From positions 1-48,048 of the forward strand of contig CAKZON010000115.1 in the NCBI GenBank assembly GCA_937136425.1: a DNA stretch of 48,048 nt, read 5' to 3'. The notes below the pieces were generated by a model. That model saw only the letters and a program-made list of their open reading frames with translations, had not been told where the DNA came from and made no database searches. Source of the stretch: an uncultured Crocinitomix sp. GTDB lineage: Bacteria > Bacteroidota > Bacteroidia > Flavobacteriales_D > Crocinitomicaceae. The translations under genes were made by a program, and so were the position numbers. Within the stretch, counting starts at the first letter, position 1. The number at the start of each line of letters is the position of its first letter. Shown here piece after piece: positions 9,361 through 17,952 of this stretch.

Positions 9361-11006
9361 TAGAGTGCCTGAACCTGTTTTTGATAGATTGTACGGCGTT
9401 CAAGCAAAAAAGTCTCATTTTCAGCGCAATCTTTTTCCCATTGCTCTATTGAATCAATAAAACGCCATCTTCTTATTTGCAAATCAATCTTCTCCAAATA
9501 CTCCTTTTTCAACATTCTACACTGCTCTCTTACGCGCTCTTCAGACAGGTTAGTACTTAGTAATTCATCTACCCTATTTTGAAAACGTTCTTTAAACTTT
9601 GGGTAGGAGATAAGACTAGAAAACAACTGCCCCGTAACGGAATTTCGTGTCTTCAACTTGTCAAATAAATTTGCATTTACGTTCTCTGTTCCAGGATATG
9701 CTAAACTATAATCCAAATCATTCAAAATCCATTTCCATTTTTTACTCTCTGCCTTGTACCATGTTGTATTATTGTGCAACCAATCTTGGTTGCAATAGTA
9801 AGTTTCAAAAATGATATAATCAATAAATGATTTGATGCTTACCTGTTCCTTTACTCTTTTATAATCTGCATCTTCTGTAATCTCATTCGGCAAACTTTGA
9901 ATCAATGAATCAAAGCGTGCTTTTTCTCTTTTAGAGCCATCTTTGAGAATTGTGCGATCGCCGTATACTTCGCAATAAAGAATTGTAATATCCTTCTTTT
10001 TTTTGTCTTCGTATTCAGCAATTAAAAGTGGATCAATGCGCTGACGTTTGTTATACACTCCCCAATAATTACCATTAATAAAAACAGGAATTGGTCCTCC
10101 ATTTAAAACCGCCACCTCAGAATTACTTGCTAATCTATGCATCAATAAATCTGCAAACATAGTTCTGTTATTGTCATTCCCTCCCTGTCTCAATAAAAAA
10201 CTTGAAACCTCAATCGATCGTCCGTCATATGGCCCATCAAAAGAGGGTACTTTTGTTGGTTTTCCCTGTTCATCTAAAACCTTAAACTTTAATGATTTTT
10301 GAGGGAAATAGCGCGTAGCATTTCCACTTATCTTCATTTCGCAAGGATATTCAACTAACGAACTATGATTATAAATGTGCCTAAAAAATTGAACATTAAC
10401 TCTTCTTCCCCATTCAGGCCCTCTACTTGCAAAATTTGCAGCCCTATACCACCAATCTTTTTGAAATCCTTCATCATGCGAAGATTCCTCACCGTAAATC
10501 ATTAAGCCTTTTTCCCAGTCAAATAAATCTTCTTGACTAATTGTAATATTTACAAGCCCATCACTAAAAAGCCCTAAATCAAAATAAGTTAACACTTTTG
10601 GTTTGGATTCTGTTAGCTTCGATTCATCCCTCACTTTTACAACAATATTTTTTAGAGAAGGAAAATCGCCTTTTGGATGACGCCAACGAATAGACGTGCT
10701 TTTATAGATAATTTCAGAATTTTTTAATTCCTCAATTTTTAATCCTTGTTCCGGCGCCTCGCGATACGAATCACCTCCATTCATAGAATACAACAAGGTT
10801 AAATTTGAATTATTTAAAGTGATGTCTCCTCCTAAAAATACACCTTGTATTGGATAACTTACCTGATCATCCACTGATAAACTAGAAATTGTATATTTTT
10901 TTGGATTAAGAAGAGGTTCCTTTATGTCGGGAAAAGCTACCCATAAAAAAGCAATGCTCAAGACTAAGAACAGCAAGAGTGAATCTATGCCTAATTTCTT
11001 TAACAT
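9360..11006 (-). CDS. CotH-kinase-family exported protein
   Basis: 548 residues with an N-terminal signal anchor (LLLFLVLSIAFLWVAF), a beta-rich N-terminal domain (~35-155) and a complete CotH kinase domain (~170-500). Motifs: NGNYWGVYNKRQRIDP, CNQDWLHNNTTW (~405-416) and WKWILNDLDYSL (aspartates ~430 and 432), matching the catalytic and metal-binding aspartates of spore-coat kinase CotH. Unlike the 798-residue paralogue in the same operon, this copy keeps the full active-site set. The target is unknown; being exported, it would need extracytoplasmic ATP or another phosphodonor. It starts 12 bases after the stop of the small membrane protein gene. Confidence 0.85.
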   Translation of the reverse strand: MLKKLGIDSLLLFLVLSIAFLWVAFPDIKEPLLNPKKYTISSLSVDDQVSYPIQGVFLGGDITLNNSNLTLLYSMNGGDSYREAPEQGLKIEELKNSEIIYKSTSIRWRHPKGDFPSLKNIVVKVRDESKLTESKPKVLTYFDLGLFSDGLVNITISQEDLFDWEKGLMIYGEESSHDEGFQKDWWYRAANFASRGPEWGRRVNVQFFRHIYNHSSLVEYPCEMKISGNATRYFPQKSLKFKVLDEQGKPTKVPSFDGPYDGRSIEVSSFLLRQGGNDNNRTMFADLLMHRLASNSEVAVLNGGPIPVFINGNYWGVYNKRQRIDPLLIAEYEDKKKKDITILYCEVYGDRTILKDGSKREKARFDSLIQSLPNEITEDADYKRVKEQVSIKSFIDYIIFETYYCNQDWLHNNTTWYKAESKKWKWILNDLDYSLAYPGTENVNANLFDKLKTRNSVTGQLFSSLISYPKFKERFQNRVDELLSTNLSEERVREQCRMLKKEYLEKIDLQIRRWRFIDSIEQWEKDCAENETFLLERRTIYQKQVQAL

Positions 11007-11018
11007 TACTAAATGAGC

Positions 11019-11423
11019 TTATTTTTTAAGTGGCGTAAAAAGAACGATACCAAATAACACCACCCAACCTATTCCTGTTTGCACAACACTGCCAACACCA
11101 CAACCAACACCAATTAGCACCACCATTACTTGTCCAATAGTTTCTAATTTACCTTTTTCTTTACCACGTAATAACAACAATAGCACCGCAGCTCCTAAAA
11201 TAGCTAACGGTTCAGTCATTTTCACCAGCGAAGCTATTAACGCAGCCGAAACTCCAATCAAAGCACTATATTCTAACAATGACTCTCCAAGCTTTTTATT
11301 GACAATGATTTGAAGAATGTGTGCCGCAAGCCCTGCGCAGAGCAATTGAAACAAAAAAAGTGGTATCTGATCTGTTGGAAAACCATTCAACAAGTCAGTA
11401 AAAAAATCTTGAATCGTACTCAT
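11019..11423 (-). CDS. Small four-span membrane protein, possibly DUF4956/MgtC-like
   Basis: A 134-residue, almost entirely hydrophobic protein with about four spans. The segment LAILGAAVLLLLLRGKEKGK followed by IGQVMVVLIGVGCGVGS resembles the MgtC/DUF4956 pattern (hydrophobic helix, charged cytoplasmic turn, glycine-rich helix). DUF4956 proteins are often found beside CotH-kinase genes, and this gene is directly upstream of one. The protein is shorter than typical DUF4956 members, so the assignment is tentative. It is 7 bases downstream of the alkaline-phosphatase-fold gene. Confidence 0.55.
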   Translation of the reverse strand: MSTIQDFFTDLLNGFPTDQIPLFLFQLLCAGLAAHILQIIVNKKLGESLLEYSALIGVSAALIASLVKMTEPLAILGAAVLLLLLRGKEKGKLETIGQVMVVLIGVGCGVGSVVQTGIGWVVLFGIVLFTPLKK

Positions 11424-11430
11424 AAATTGA

Positions 11431-12834
11431 CTAGCTTAAAATATTTATGCTTGGCTTTTGTGCATACGAAGGTACATCAACCGCGAAGTTTTGCAAAATT
11501 GTAGGCATTAATTCTCTTGTCGAGACTTGGTGCGAACTCATTTCACTCACCTTATAAGAAGGGTGATAAATATAACAATGTCCTTCCGGAATATGATAAG
11601 CTGTGGCAGAAGATTTATCTTCAATCACCACATTTTCTAAACCAGTTTGATCAAATGGAATTTCTACTCCGTTCAATTCAACTACAACGTTTTTTAAATT
11701 TTGCTGTCCCAAATCAACAGAGAACCTTCCCTCTCCCATTTCACGGTAATGAACAGTCTTTGTATTAATTTTTAATCCATCAACCTTAGCCTTAAACGCC
11801 TCAACATCCTTTACAGAATAGTTAAACTGCGGCAACATAGATGGTAAAAATTCATAATCATTAGGTGCAATTCCTAGCATTCTAAAAAACGCATCATGAT
11901 CTGTAACATACAACTGTGTTTCTATAGGTTCAGACTCTACAGCCTCTTGCCCCATACTAGATGTTATCACCAATTTATACGCCGGGTTTTTATCAACAAA
12001 CGCAGCTAACTTTTGTAGCATTTCATCCGTTTTCCCCATGGTAAAGAGGATCTCATTCTCATAAGTTGAAATCCAATCTTGCCCATACTTCATGTCCTTA
12101 TACTCTGTTGGAAAAACTGCTGCCCAATAACGGTGTTGGCTTGAAGCAACATGATTAGTGAAGAAAGTTGTAAAATCAGGTTTTTCCTTTTTTAGCAGTT
12201 TAAAAAACACGTCAAAACTTAAAACAGTTTGATATGTTCGGCGTCTAACGGTTTTCCACGGCGTTCTTTTTTCTTGAATCAAATGTCCCCCAATATCTTT
12301 CATTGTTCCGGCCTTGAATCCTAAACTGCCAATTTTTCCAAACAACTTAAACATATCCTTATACGGAATAGTTGAATCTACATTTCTTGCAGATTTACGA
12401 CTCAATTTCAAATTAATATCTTGAAAAAGTTCCACATTTTTTGGAAAACATTCCTTTCCAGTGGCAAAAACATCCGGCACATAAAAACTATAATGTCCTT
12501 GCGTTTCAGGAGGAGGATAAGAATGTAATGATCCGAAAACACCAGTTTTCACATTATTTTTAGCCAAAATCTGCCAAATAGGAGGAAACTCAGCATCTAC
12601 CTTAGACAAATCTTGATTGAAATCAGAAATAAAATGTTCTTGATTAGTTACTCCTCTATGCAAAGTTGGCCATGTATTCCAAGGCGAAATATGCCCTCCA
12701 TTTTCACAATAAGTTTCGAATTTCTTTAACGAGGAAATGTTTTTTGCAATCCATGAATTAGGACGCATTTTACAATAATATTCGATAATTCGAATTGGCA
12801 CCTCATTTAATTCGTAAAGTATAATTTTATCCAT
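11431..12834 (-). CDS. Alkaline-phosphatase-superfamily protein, probably catalytically degenerate
   Basis: Start placed at the ATG at 12834 (MDKIILYELNEV), which begins directly with the first beta strand of the fold; an ATG 69 bases upstream adds an unlikely cysteine-rich tail. 467 residues resembling type I phosphodiesterase / nucleotide pyrophosphatases: nucleophile region NTWPTLHRGVTN (Thr ~57), then TNHVASSQHRYW, then ITSSMGQEAVE. The metal-binding motifs look worn: the first Asp is Glu (YELNE), the P-D-x-x-x-H type motif reads NHVASSQH, and the usual S-D-H-G reads SSMG. It has no signal peptide, so it is probably cytoplasmic. First gene of the six-gene CotH/ligase operon. A lost or changed activity is inferred. 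Confidence 0.65.
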   Translation of the reverse strand: MDKIILYELNEVPIRIIEYYCKMRPNSWIAKNISSLKKFETYCENGGHISPWNTWPTLHRGVTNQEHFISDFNQDLSKVDAEFPPIWQILAKNNVKTGVFGSLHSYPPPETQGHYSFYVPDVFATGKECFPKNVELFQDINLKLSRKSARNVDSTIPYKDMFKLFGKIGSLGFKAGTMKDIGGHLIQEKRTPWKTVRRRTYQTVLSFDVFFKLLKKEKPDFTTFFTNHVASSQHRYWAAVFPTEYKDMKYGQDWISTYENEILFTMGKTDEMLQKLAAFVDKNPAYKLVITSSMGQEAVESEPIETQLYVTDHDAFFRMLGIAPNDYEFLPSMLPQFNYSVKDVEAFKAKVDGLKINTKTVHYREMGEGRFSVDLGQQNLKNVVVELNGVEIPFDQTGLENVVIEDKSSATAYHIPEGHCYIYHPSYKVSEMSSHQVSTRELMPTILQNFAVDVPSYAQKPSINILS

Positions 12835-12997
12835 TTCAATCAGATTTTGCGCAGTTTTCAGTGCATTTCTAAAGCTGAAACAACACCCCGTAAATGTAGT
12901 CAAAAAAGCCGAAAAATGCTTGTTTGAGCCTTATTAAAGACGCAAAGAAAAAATGATTCTTGTCAGTTATTACACGTGCAGTAGATTTTCAAATAAC

Positions 12998-13005
12998 TAT
13001 ATTTG
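12998..13005 (+). promoter_or_regulatory. Candidate Bacteroidota -7 box for the acyltransferase gene
   Basis: TATATTTG is a perfect match to the TAnnTTTG -7 consensus, 58 bases before the ATG at 13063. A TTG at the ideal -33 distance is missing. The 228-base divergent gap 12835-13062 holds nothing else that could be recognised; no good box was found for the minus-strand operon. Confidence 0.4.
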
Positions 13006-13062
13006 GCGATAATCTTAGAATACCAAATAAGTCAAACAACTGGTTATTTGAGCTTGAGCAAG

Positions 13063-14052
13063 ATGGATAAAAAAAATGATCACATATTAATCATCAATAG
13101 TCTGCGTGGATTAGCTGCCACAGCTGTTTGTTTTTTCCATTTTGTTGCAACAACTCAAGATTACGTAAATAATGAAACTATCCTTTCCATTTTTGAATAT
13201 GGAGACCGAGGCGTGCAGTTATTTTTCATCATCTCAGGAATTGTGATTCCATTATCAATGATAAATAGCGGATACTCACTAAAAAAATGGAAAAGCTTTA
13301 TTCTAAAACGCTTTGTTAGAATTGAACCACCTTATTTAGTAGCTGTTGCAATTGGTGTAGTTTATTTAATTGCTAGAAATTATGTTCCAGGAACGGTTGC
13401 AGTAGATTTGACGCCTAGTTTTACAGAAATTCTATTGCACATAGGCTACCTCATTCCTTTTGTTGAAAATGCGAATTGGGTGAATCCAGTGTTTTGGACA
13501 CTCGCTGTTGAATTTCAATATTATTTGGCTTTATCATTGTTTTTCCCACTTGTTTTAACGGGTAAATTACTTTACCGTTCAATATTTTACGCCCTATTTA
13601 TCGGCGGAGGTTTTGCAACCTTATCCTATGCCTTTTTTCCTCATTGGAGTCCCTATTTTTTAGCTGGAATTATTTATATTTTAATGCGTAAAGAGGTGAT
13701 CTCTAAAGTAGAATTTGGAATTATGGCAATGATTTTAATTCCTGTTATTTATTTTAATTTGGGCGTGGTTGATTTGATTATCGCAATCTCTAGTCTTGCA
13801 CTTATACACTATTTCTCCAATTTTAAAACTAAACTAACCTTGTTTTTAGGAAAAATCTCTTACTCTTTATACTTAGTACACTCCATGATTGGAGCTGCAT
13901 TCATCAATTACTTATCGCATAGTTACAGAGAACCTTACCAAAAATTTCTAGTAATAAGCTTAGGATTTGCAATCAGTGTAGGATCTGCCTATATCCTTTA
14001 TCGATTTATAGAAAAACCGAGTCACAAATGGGCTAAAAAAATTGGGCAATAA
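13063..14052 (+). CDS. Acyltransferase 3 family membrane protein
   Basis: Start at the ATG at 13063 (MDKKNDHILIINSLRG); a TTG further upstream in frame is less likely. 329 residues with about ten membrane spans. Family motifs: SLRGLAATAVCFFHF with the catalytic-type histidine (~residue 23), GDRGVQLFFIISG (~45-57), KRFVRIEPPYL (the R-x-x-R-I-x-P motif), and the C-terminal RFIEKPSHKWA, typical of the OafA/NodX acetyltransferases. It transfers acetyl or succinyl groups onto sugars of O-antigen, exopolysaccharide or related glycans. Convergent with rfbA with no gap; together with the neighbouring operons it fits a surface-polysaccharide region. Confidence 0.85.
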   Translation: MDKKNDHILIINSLRGLAATAVCFFHFVATTQDYVNNETILSIFEYGDRGVQLFFIISGIVIPLSMINSGYSLKKWKSFILKRFVRIEPPYLVAVAIGVVYLIARNYVPGTVAVDLTPSFTEILLHIGYLIPFVENANWVNPVFWTLAVEFQYYLALSLFFPLVLTGKLLYRSIFYALFIGGGFATLSYAFFPHWSPYFLAGIIYILMRKEVISKVEFGIMAMILIPVIYFNLGVVDLIIAISSLALIHYFSNFKTKLTLFLGKISYSLYLVHSMIGAAFINYLSHSYREPYQKFLVISLGFAISVGSAYILYRFIEKPSHKWAKKIGQ

Positions 14053-14934
14053 TTAAAACGCTTGATTCTTTTTATCCAAAATTTTTAAAAGATATTGTCC
14101 ATATTGATTCTTAGACAATGGTTTTGCTAATTCAGCCAATTGATCTGCAGTAATATACCCTTTCCTATAAGCTATTTCTTCAATACAAGAAACCTTTAAA
14201 CCTTGCCTTTGCTCAATTGATGCAATAAAGTTTGAAGCTTGAATCAAGGACTCATGCGTACCTGTATCCAACCAAGCCATTCCTCTTCCGAGCAATTCTG
14301 TTTTCAATGTCCCTTCTTCTAGGTAGCGTTTATTTAAATCCGTTATTTCCAATTCTCCACGTGCAGAAGGCTTTAATGTTTTAGCTTTTTGAATTACTGA
14401 ATTATCATAATAATAGAGTCCAGTTACTGCATAATTTGATTTTGGATCTGTCGGTTTTTCCTCCAAACCAACCACATTTCGATTTTCATCAAACTCCACT
14501 ACTCCATATCTTTCCGGATCATTTACATAGTATCCGAATACAACGGCACCTTTCTCTAACTCAGCAGCACTTTTCAAAATTTTAGGCAATCCATATCCGT
14601 AAAATATATTATCTCCTAAAACCAGACATACATTATCGTCTCCTATAAAGTCTTCACCCAAAATAAATGCTTGCGCTAATCCATCAGGAGAAGGTTGCAC
14701 ACAGTAAGAAATTTCTAAACCAAGGAAACTTCCATCCCCAAACAATTCTTTAAATACCGTAATATCTCTAGGTGTAGAAATGATCAAAATCTCCCTAATC
14801 CCTGACAGCATTAGAACAGAGAGCGGATAGTAAATCATAGGTTTATCATAGATGGGCAATATTTGCTTTGACACCGACTTTGTCAATGGATAAAGCCTTG
14901 TACCTGATCCTCCTGCTAGAATAATTCCTTTCAT
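14053..14934 (-). CDS. rfbA: Glucose-1-phosphate thymidylyltransferase
   Basis: 293 residues, the normal length for RfbA/RmlA. The N-terminus MKGIILAGGSGTRLYPLT is the nucleotidyltransferase G-G-x-G-T-R-L signature, followed by KQILPIYDKPMIYYPLS (catalytic Lys), LVLGDNIFYG (metal-binding Asp), VVGLEEKPTDPKSNYAVTGL and the C-terminal GMAWLDTGTHESLIQAS. It makes dTDP-glucose from glucose-1-phosphate and dTTP, the first step to dTDP-L-rhamnose and other dTDP-sugars for surface glycans. rfbB/C/D are not in the window. It stands alone, convergent with the acyltransferase gene. Confidence 0.96.
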   Translation of the reverse strand: MKGIILAGGSGTRLYPLTKSVSKQILPIYDKPMIYYPLSVLMLSGIREILIISTPRDITVFKELFGDGSFLGLEISYCVQPSPDGLAQAFILGEDFIGDDNVCLVLGDNIFYGYGLPKILKSAAELEKGAVVFGYYVNDPERYGVVEFDENRNVVGLEEKPTDPKSNYAVTGLYYYDNSVIQKAKTLKPSARGELEITDLNKRYLEEGTLKTELLGRGMAWLDTGTHESLIQASNFIASIEQRQGLKVSCIEEIAYRKGYITADQLAELAKPLSKNQYGQYLLKILDKKNQAF

Positions 14935-14976
14935 GTGATTTTGCTATTTGTAAGTTAATAAACGATTTTTTTTCAA

Positions 14977-15011
14977 TTGTGTTACCTAATAGCTGAATTT
15001 AATTATTTTTG
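14977..15011 (+). promoter_or_regulatory. Candidate promoter for the T9SS adhesin gene
   Basis: TATTTTTG at 15004-15011 matches the TAnnTTTG -7 consensus exactly; a TTG at 14977-14979 lies 24 bases upstream, slightly longer than the usual spacing. The predicted start is ~37 bases before the ATG at 15055. Confidence 0.4.
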
Positions 15012-15054
15012 CTTAGCTATCTATTAAAACGATAGACAATCTAAATTTTATTTT

Positions 15055-16932
15055 ATGAAAAAAAACTACAAAAACTTAAAGTTAATTTTAGGTTTAGCAT
15101 TATTTGCCTCTGTTCAAGCAGAAGCTCAAGATGTCTATACCTACACAGGAGCAACTGATACTTACGTCGTTCCTGCAGACATTACAAGTATCAGTATTGA
15201 GGCAAACGGATCTAAAGGATTAGACGGAGCTTCTTCAACTGGAGGAAATGGTGCAACCATGTATGGAGAATTTGCAGTAAGTCCTGGTGACGTTCTTACC
15301 TTTTATGTTGGTGGAAATTCAGCAGGGATTAAAGCAGGTGGAGATGGATCATGGGTTGAAAACACAACTTCAGGAACATTATTAATTGTTGCCGGTGGCG
15401 GTGGCGGAGCTACTCATAGCCGTAACGGAGCTGGAGCGCCTATTACAAATGACGGAACTGCTTCTATTAGCCATGACGGGTACACGGATGGTGCACCAGG
15501 AATTGGCGGAAACGGCGGAGGAGCTGGGACTGGAGCTTGGGGAACCGGTGGTGGCGGAGGATGGCTATCAGCTGGAAGCGCAGGTGCAGGATCTCCTGGT
15601 GGAGGAATGCCTTGTTTAGCTAGTTACGGAACTACTTATGCTGGTGGTGCTGGTGGAGGATACTCTGGCGGTGGCGGAGTAGATATGGATTCTGGTTGGG
15701 GAACTGGTGGCGGTGGTGCCGGAGGTTCTTACAATGTTGGAGACGCACAAGATAATGTTGCGGCTAATAATGCTGCCTTAGGTGAAATTACTTTCACTGA
15801 ATTATGTACTCCAATTACAGTAACTGTAACTGCTGAATCAGTTTGTTTAGGAGATACCTTCACAATTAACGGATCTGGAGCAGGAACAATTTCTTGGGAT
15901 GGTGGAGTTGTTAATGGAGAACCATTTACAACTGTAGGCACTGGAGTTTTCACATATACTTCAACAAGTGATTCTGATGCCGATTGTGGTTATTCAGTTG
16001 AAATTGAAGTTTTAGAATTACCTGAAGTAACTGCAAGTGCTGACGAAACTTCAGTTTGTGAAGGAGAATCAATTACCTTAACAGGTGGTGGAGCTGACAC
16101 TTATGAGTGGACGCCAGGTGACATTGTAGACGGAGAAGCATTTACTCCAGAAGCAGGAGAATATACTTTTATGGTTGTTGGAACGGATGACGCAGGTTGT
16201 GAAAACGCAGCTGAAATTGATGTACTTGTTTTTGATTTACCAGAAGTAACAGCTACTGCTGATGATGATGAAATTTGTTTAGGAGAATCTGTTACTTTAA
16301 CTGGTGACGGCGCTACTTCTTACGAGTGGGATGGCGGTGTTGAAGATGGTGTTTCTTTTACACCTGATGCTACTGGAACAACAACTTATGAAGTTACAGG
16401 TACTGATGACAATGGATGTGTAAATACAGAAACAATTGATGTAACTGTTTACGAAGCATTGGAAATTACTTATACTACTTCTGACGAGCTATTTGGAGAT
16501 GATGGAGAGATTAATATTACAGTAACTGGAGGAAACCCAGCTTATACATTTGATTGGGATAATGACGGAACTGGAGATTTTGATGATGATGAGGATTTAA
16601 CAGGACTTGCTGGTGGAACTTATGTAGTTGTTGTAGAAGATGCTGCAGGATGTACTGCAACTGAAACAATTGACTTAGCAACACAATTAAGTATTGGAAC
16701 TGAAAATGGAATTGCTTTAGCTGTATATCCTAACCCTACAGTAGGTGCAATTACAATTCAAACAGCTGGAAACTTTAACTATGAATTAACAGCTATTAAC
16801 GGTGACATTTTGCTAAATGGACAAGCTGTTGATAACACTGAAATTGCTTTAGATAATTTTGCTAGCGGAATCTATTTTGTTAGTGTAAAAACTCAAGGAC
16901 AAGTTAAGACTATCAAAGTAGTTAAGAAATAA
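15055..16932 (+). CDS. Secreted glycine-rich adhesin-like protein with Ig-like repeats and T9SS type A sorting domain
   Basis: 625 residues. Signal peptide (~1-25, ending ASVQAEAQ). Residues ~45-245 are glycine-rich (LLIVAGGGGGATHS and many GGGG blocks), resembling the glycine-rich domain seen in secreted and receptor proteins. Then three ~80-residue Ig/PKD-like repeats, each with a paired-Cys pattern (SVCLGDTFTINGSG, SVCEGESITLTGGG, EICLGESVTLTGDG), then a SprB-like repeat (GGNPAYTFDWDNDGTGDF, AGGTYVVVVEDAAGCTAT). The last ~70 residues (AVYPNPTVGAITIQ ... VKTIKVVKK) are a type A sorting domain, so it should leave by the type IX secretion system and be anchored or released at the surface. Single gene, with its own promoter box and terminator. 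Its high glycine content locally raises G over the neighbourhood. Confidence 0.9.
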   Translation: MKKNYKNLKLILGLALFASVQAEAQDVYTYTGATDTYVVPADITSISIEANGSKGLDGASSTGGNGATMYGEFAVSPGDVLTFYVGGNSAGIKAGGDGSWVENTTSGTLLIVAGGGGGATHSRNGAGAPITNDGTASISHDGYTDGAPGIGGNGGGAGTGAWGTGGGGGWLSAGSAGAGSPGGGMPCLASYGTTYAGGAGGGYSGGGGVDMDSGWGTGGGGAGGSYNVGDAQDNVAANNAALGEITFTELCTPITVTVTAESVCLGDTFTINGSGAGTISWDGGVVNGEPFTTVGTGVFTYTSTSDSDADCGYSVEIEVLELPEVTASADETSVCEGESITLTGGGADTYEWTPGDIVDGEAFTPEAGEYTFMVVGTDDAGCENAAEIDVLVFDLPEVTATADDDEICLGESVTLTGDGATSYEWDGGVEDGVSFTPDATGTTTYEVTGTDDNGCVNTETIDVTVYEALEITYTTSDELFGDDGEINITVTGGNPAYTFDWDNDGTGDFDDDEDLTGLAGGTYVVVVEDAAGCTATETIDLATQLSIGTENGIALAVYPNPTVGAITIQTAGNFNYELTAINGDILLNGQAVDNTEIALDNFASGIYFVSVKTQGQVKTIKVVKK

Positions 16933-16951
16933 AGAATACGTTTTTCAAAAG

Positions 16952-16986
16952 AAAGAGGCTGCCACTATTGGTAGCCTCTTTTTTTT
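16952..16986 (+). terminator. Strong intrinsic terminator after the T9SS adhesin gene
   Basis: A 12-base stem (AAAGAGGCTGCC at 16952-16963 with GGTAGCCTCTTT at 16970-16981, one G-T pair) with a six-base loop and a T run continuing to 16986, 20 bases after the stop codon. Confidence 0.92.
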
Positions 16987-17108
16987 GTATTACAAGAACT
17001 AGCTTATCCCCTTTTCTACAATGATGTAAATATTAGTTCTTCCTTTTAATGCTGAATCTTAGATTTTTTTTCGATATTTGGTTGCATACCCTCTTTGAAC
17101 AAACCGCC

Positions 17109-17951
17109 ATGAAGAAATTTTTAATTTTCTTACTCCTACTTCATGTTTCAACTCAAGTGAGTTGGGGACAATGTGAACCACAACAGGAAACCGACACTTA
17201 TAGAAATAGAGCTTATGCCAAAGGAACTGTGCGCTGTGGCGAAAAGGAAGGAGTATGGAAATACTATGATCGTAAAGATAGACTGATCAAACGTATCCAA
17301 TTTGAAGGGGGGCAATTTCATGGAGAGCATTTAATTTGGTACAAAACAGGGAAAAAGAAATCAGTCGCCAATTATAAAGGAGGTAAACTTGATGGCACAT
17401 ACTCGCGTTGGACATCTAACGGTGAATTGATTGAAGAGTCTAATTACAAGAATGGACTTTTACATGGCACTTCTAAATTTTGGGCAGAAAATGGTGTATT
17501 AATTAGTTCAACAACTTATGAAAATGGTTCCAAGTCAGGAAAGTTTGAATTATACTGGAAAAATGCATTAATAAAAGAACGCGGCACTTATACTGAAAAT
17601 CAATTAGACGGTTTATATCAGTCTTATTATGAAAACGGAAAGCTTAGTTCGCAAATCAATTATAATTCAGGTATTCGACATGGAAGCTATACCACTTATT
17701 TTGAAGATGGTAAAGTAAGTGTAGTTGGAAGTTATGAAAATGGAATTCAAAACAAAGCCTGGAAAATTTATTACCCTACCGGACAATTACAAAGCTCTGG
17801 AGAATACACAATGGGAGCCAAAAATGGCATTTGGCAAGAATGGTTTCAAAGCGGTACCCAAAAATCAAAAGGCGAATATTTAAATGATGATAGAATTGGA
17901 ATTTGGTATGAATGGACAGCCTCAGGCAAACGAAAAAAGATAAAATACTAA
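17109..17951 (+). CDS. Exported YwqK/MORN-repeat protein
   Basis: Start at the ATG at 17109 (MKKFLIFLLLLHVSTQ), which begins a clear signal peptide; an upstream ATG in frame would bury it. 280 residues, of which ~40-280 consist of about ten ~22-residue repeats of the form YxNGxxxGxxxxYxxxGxxxxxxxY, e.g. YENGSKSGKFELYWKNALIK and YFEDGKVSVVGSYENGIQNK. This is the MORN-like YwqK fold. Molecular function unknown; such proteins are abundant in Bacteroidota. The Nramp-like gene starts one base after its stop codon, so the two are probably co-transcribed. Confidence 0.8.
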   Translation: MKKFLIFLLLLHVSTQVSWGQCEPQQETDTYRNRAYAKGTVRCGEKEGVWKYYDRKDRLIKRIQFEGGQFHGEHLIWYKTGKKKSVANYKGGKLDGTYSRWTSNGELIEESNYKNGLLHGTSKFWAENGVLISSTTYENGSKSGKFELYWKNALIKERGTYTENQLDGLYQSYYENGKLSSQINYNSGIRHGSYTTYFEDGKVSVVGSYENGIQNKAWKIYYPTGQLQSSGEYTMGAKNGIWQEWFQSGTQKSKGEYLNDDRIGIWYEWTASGKRKKIKY

Positions 17952-17952
17952 G

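Noticed and set aside
15370..15730. Repetitive GGTGGC-type DNA that might be a repeat array
   Set aside because: It simply encodes the glycine-rich domain of the T9SS protein; spacing and unit length are irregular, so it is not a CRISPR or satellite array.
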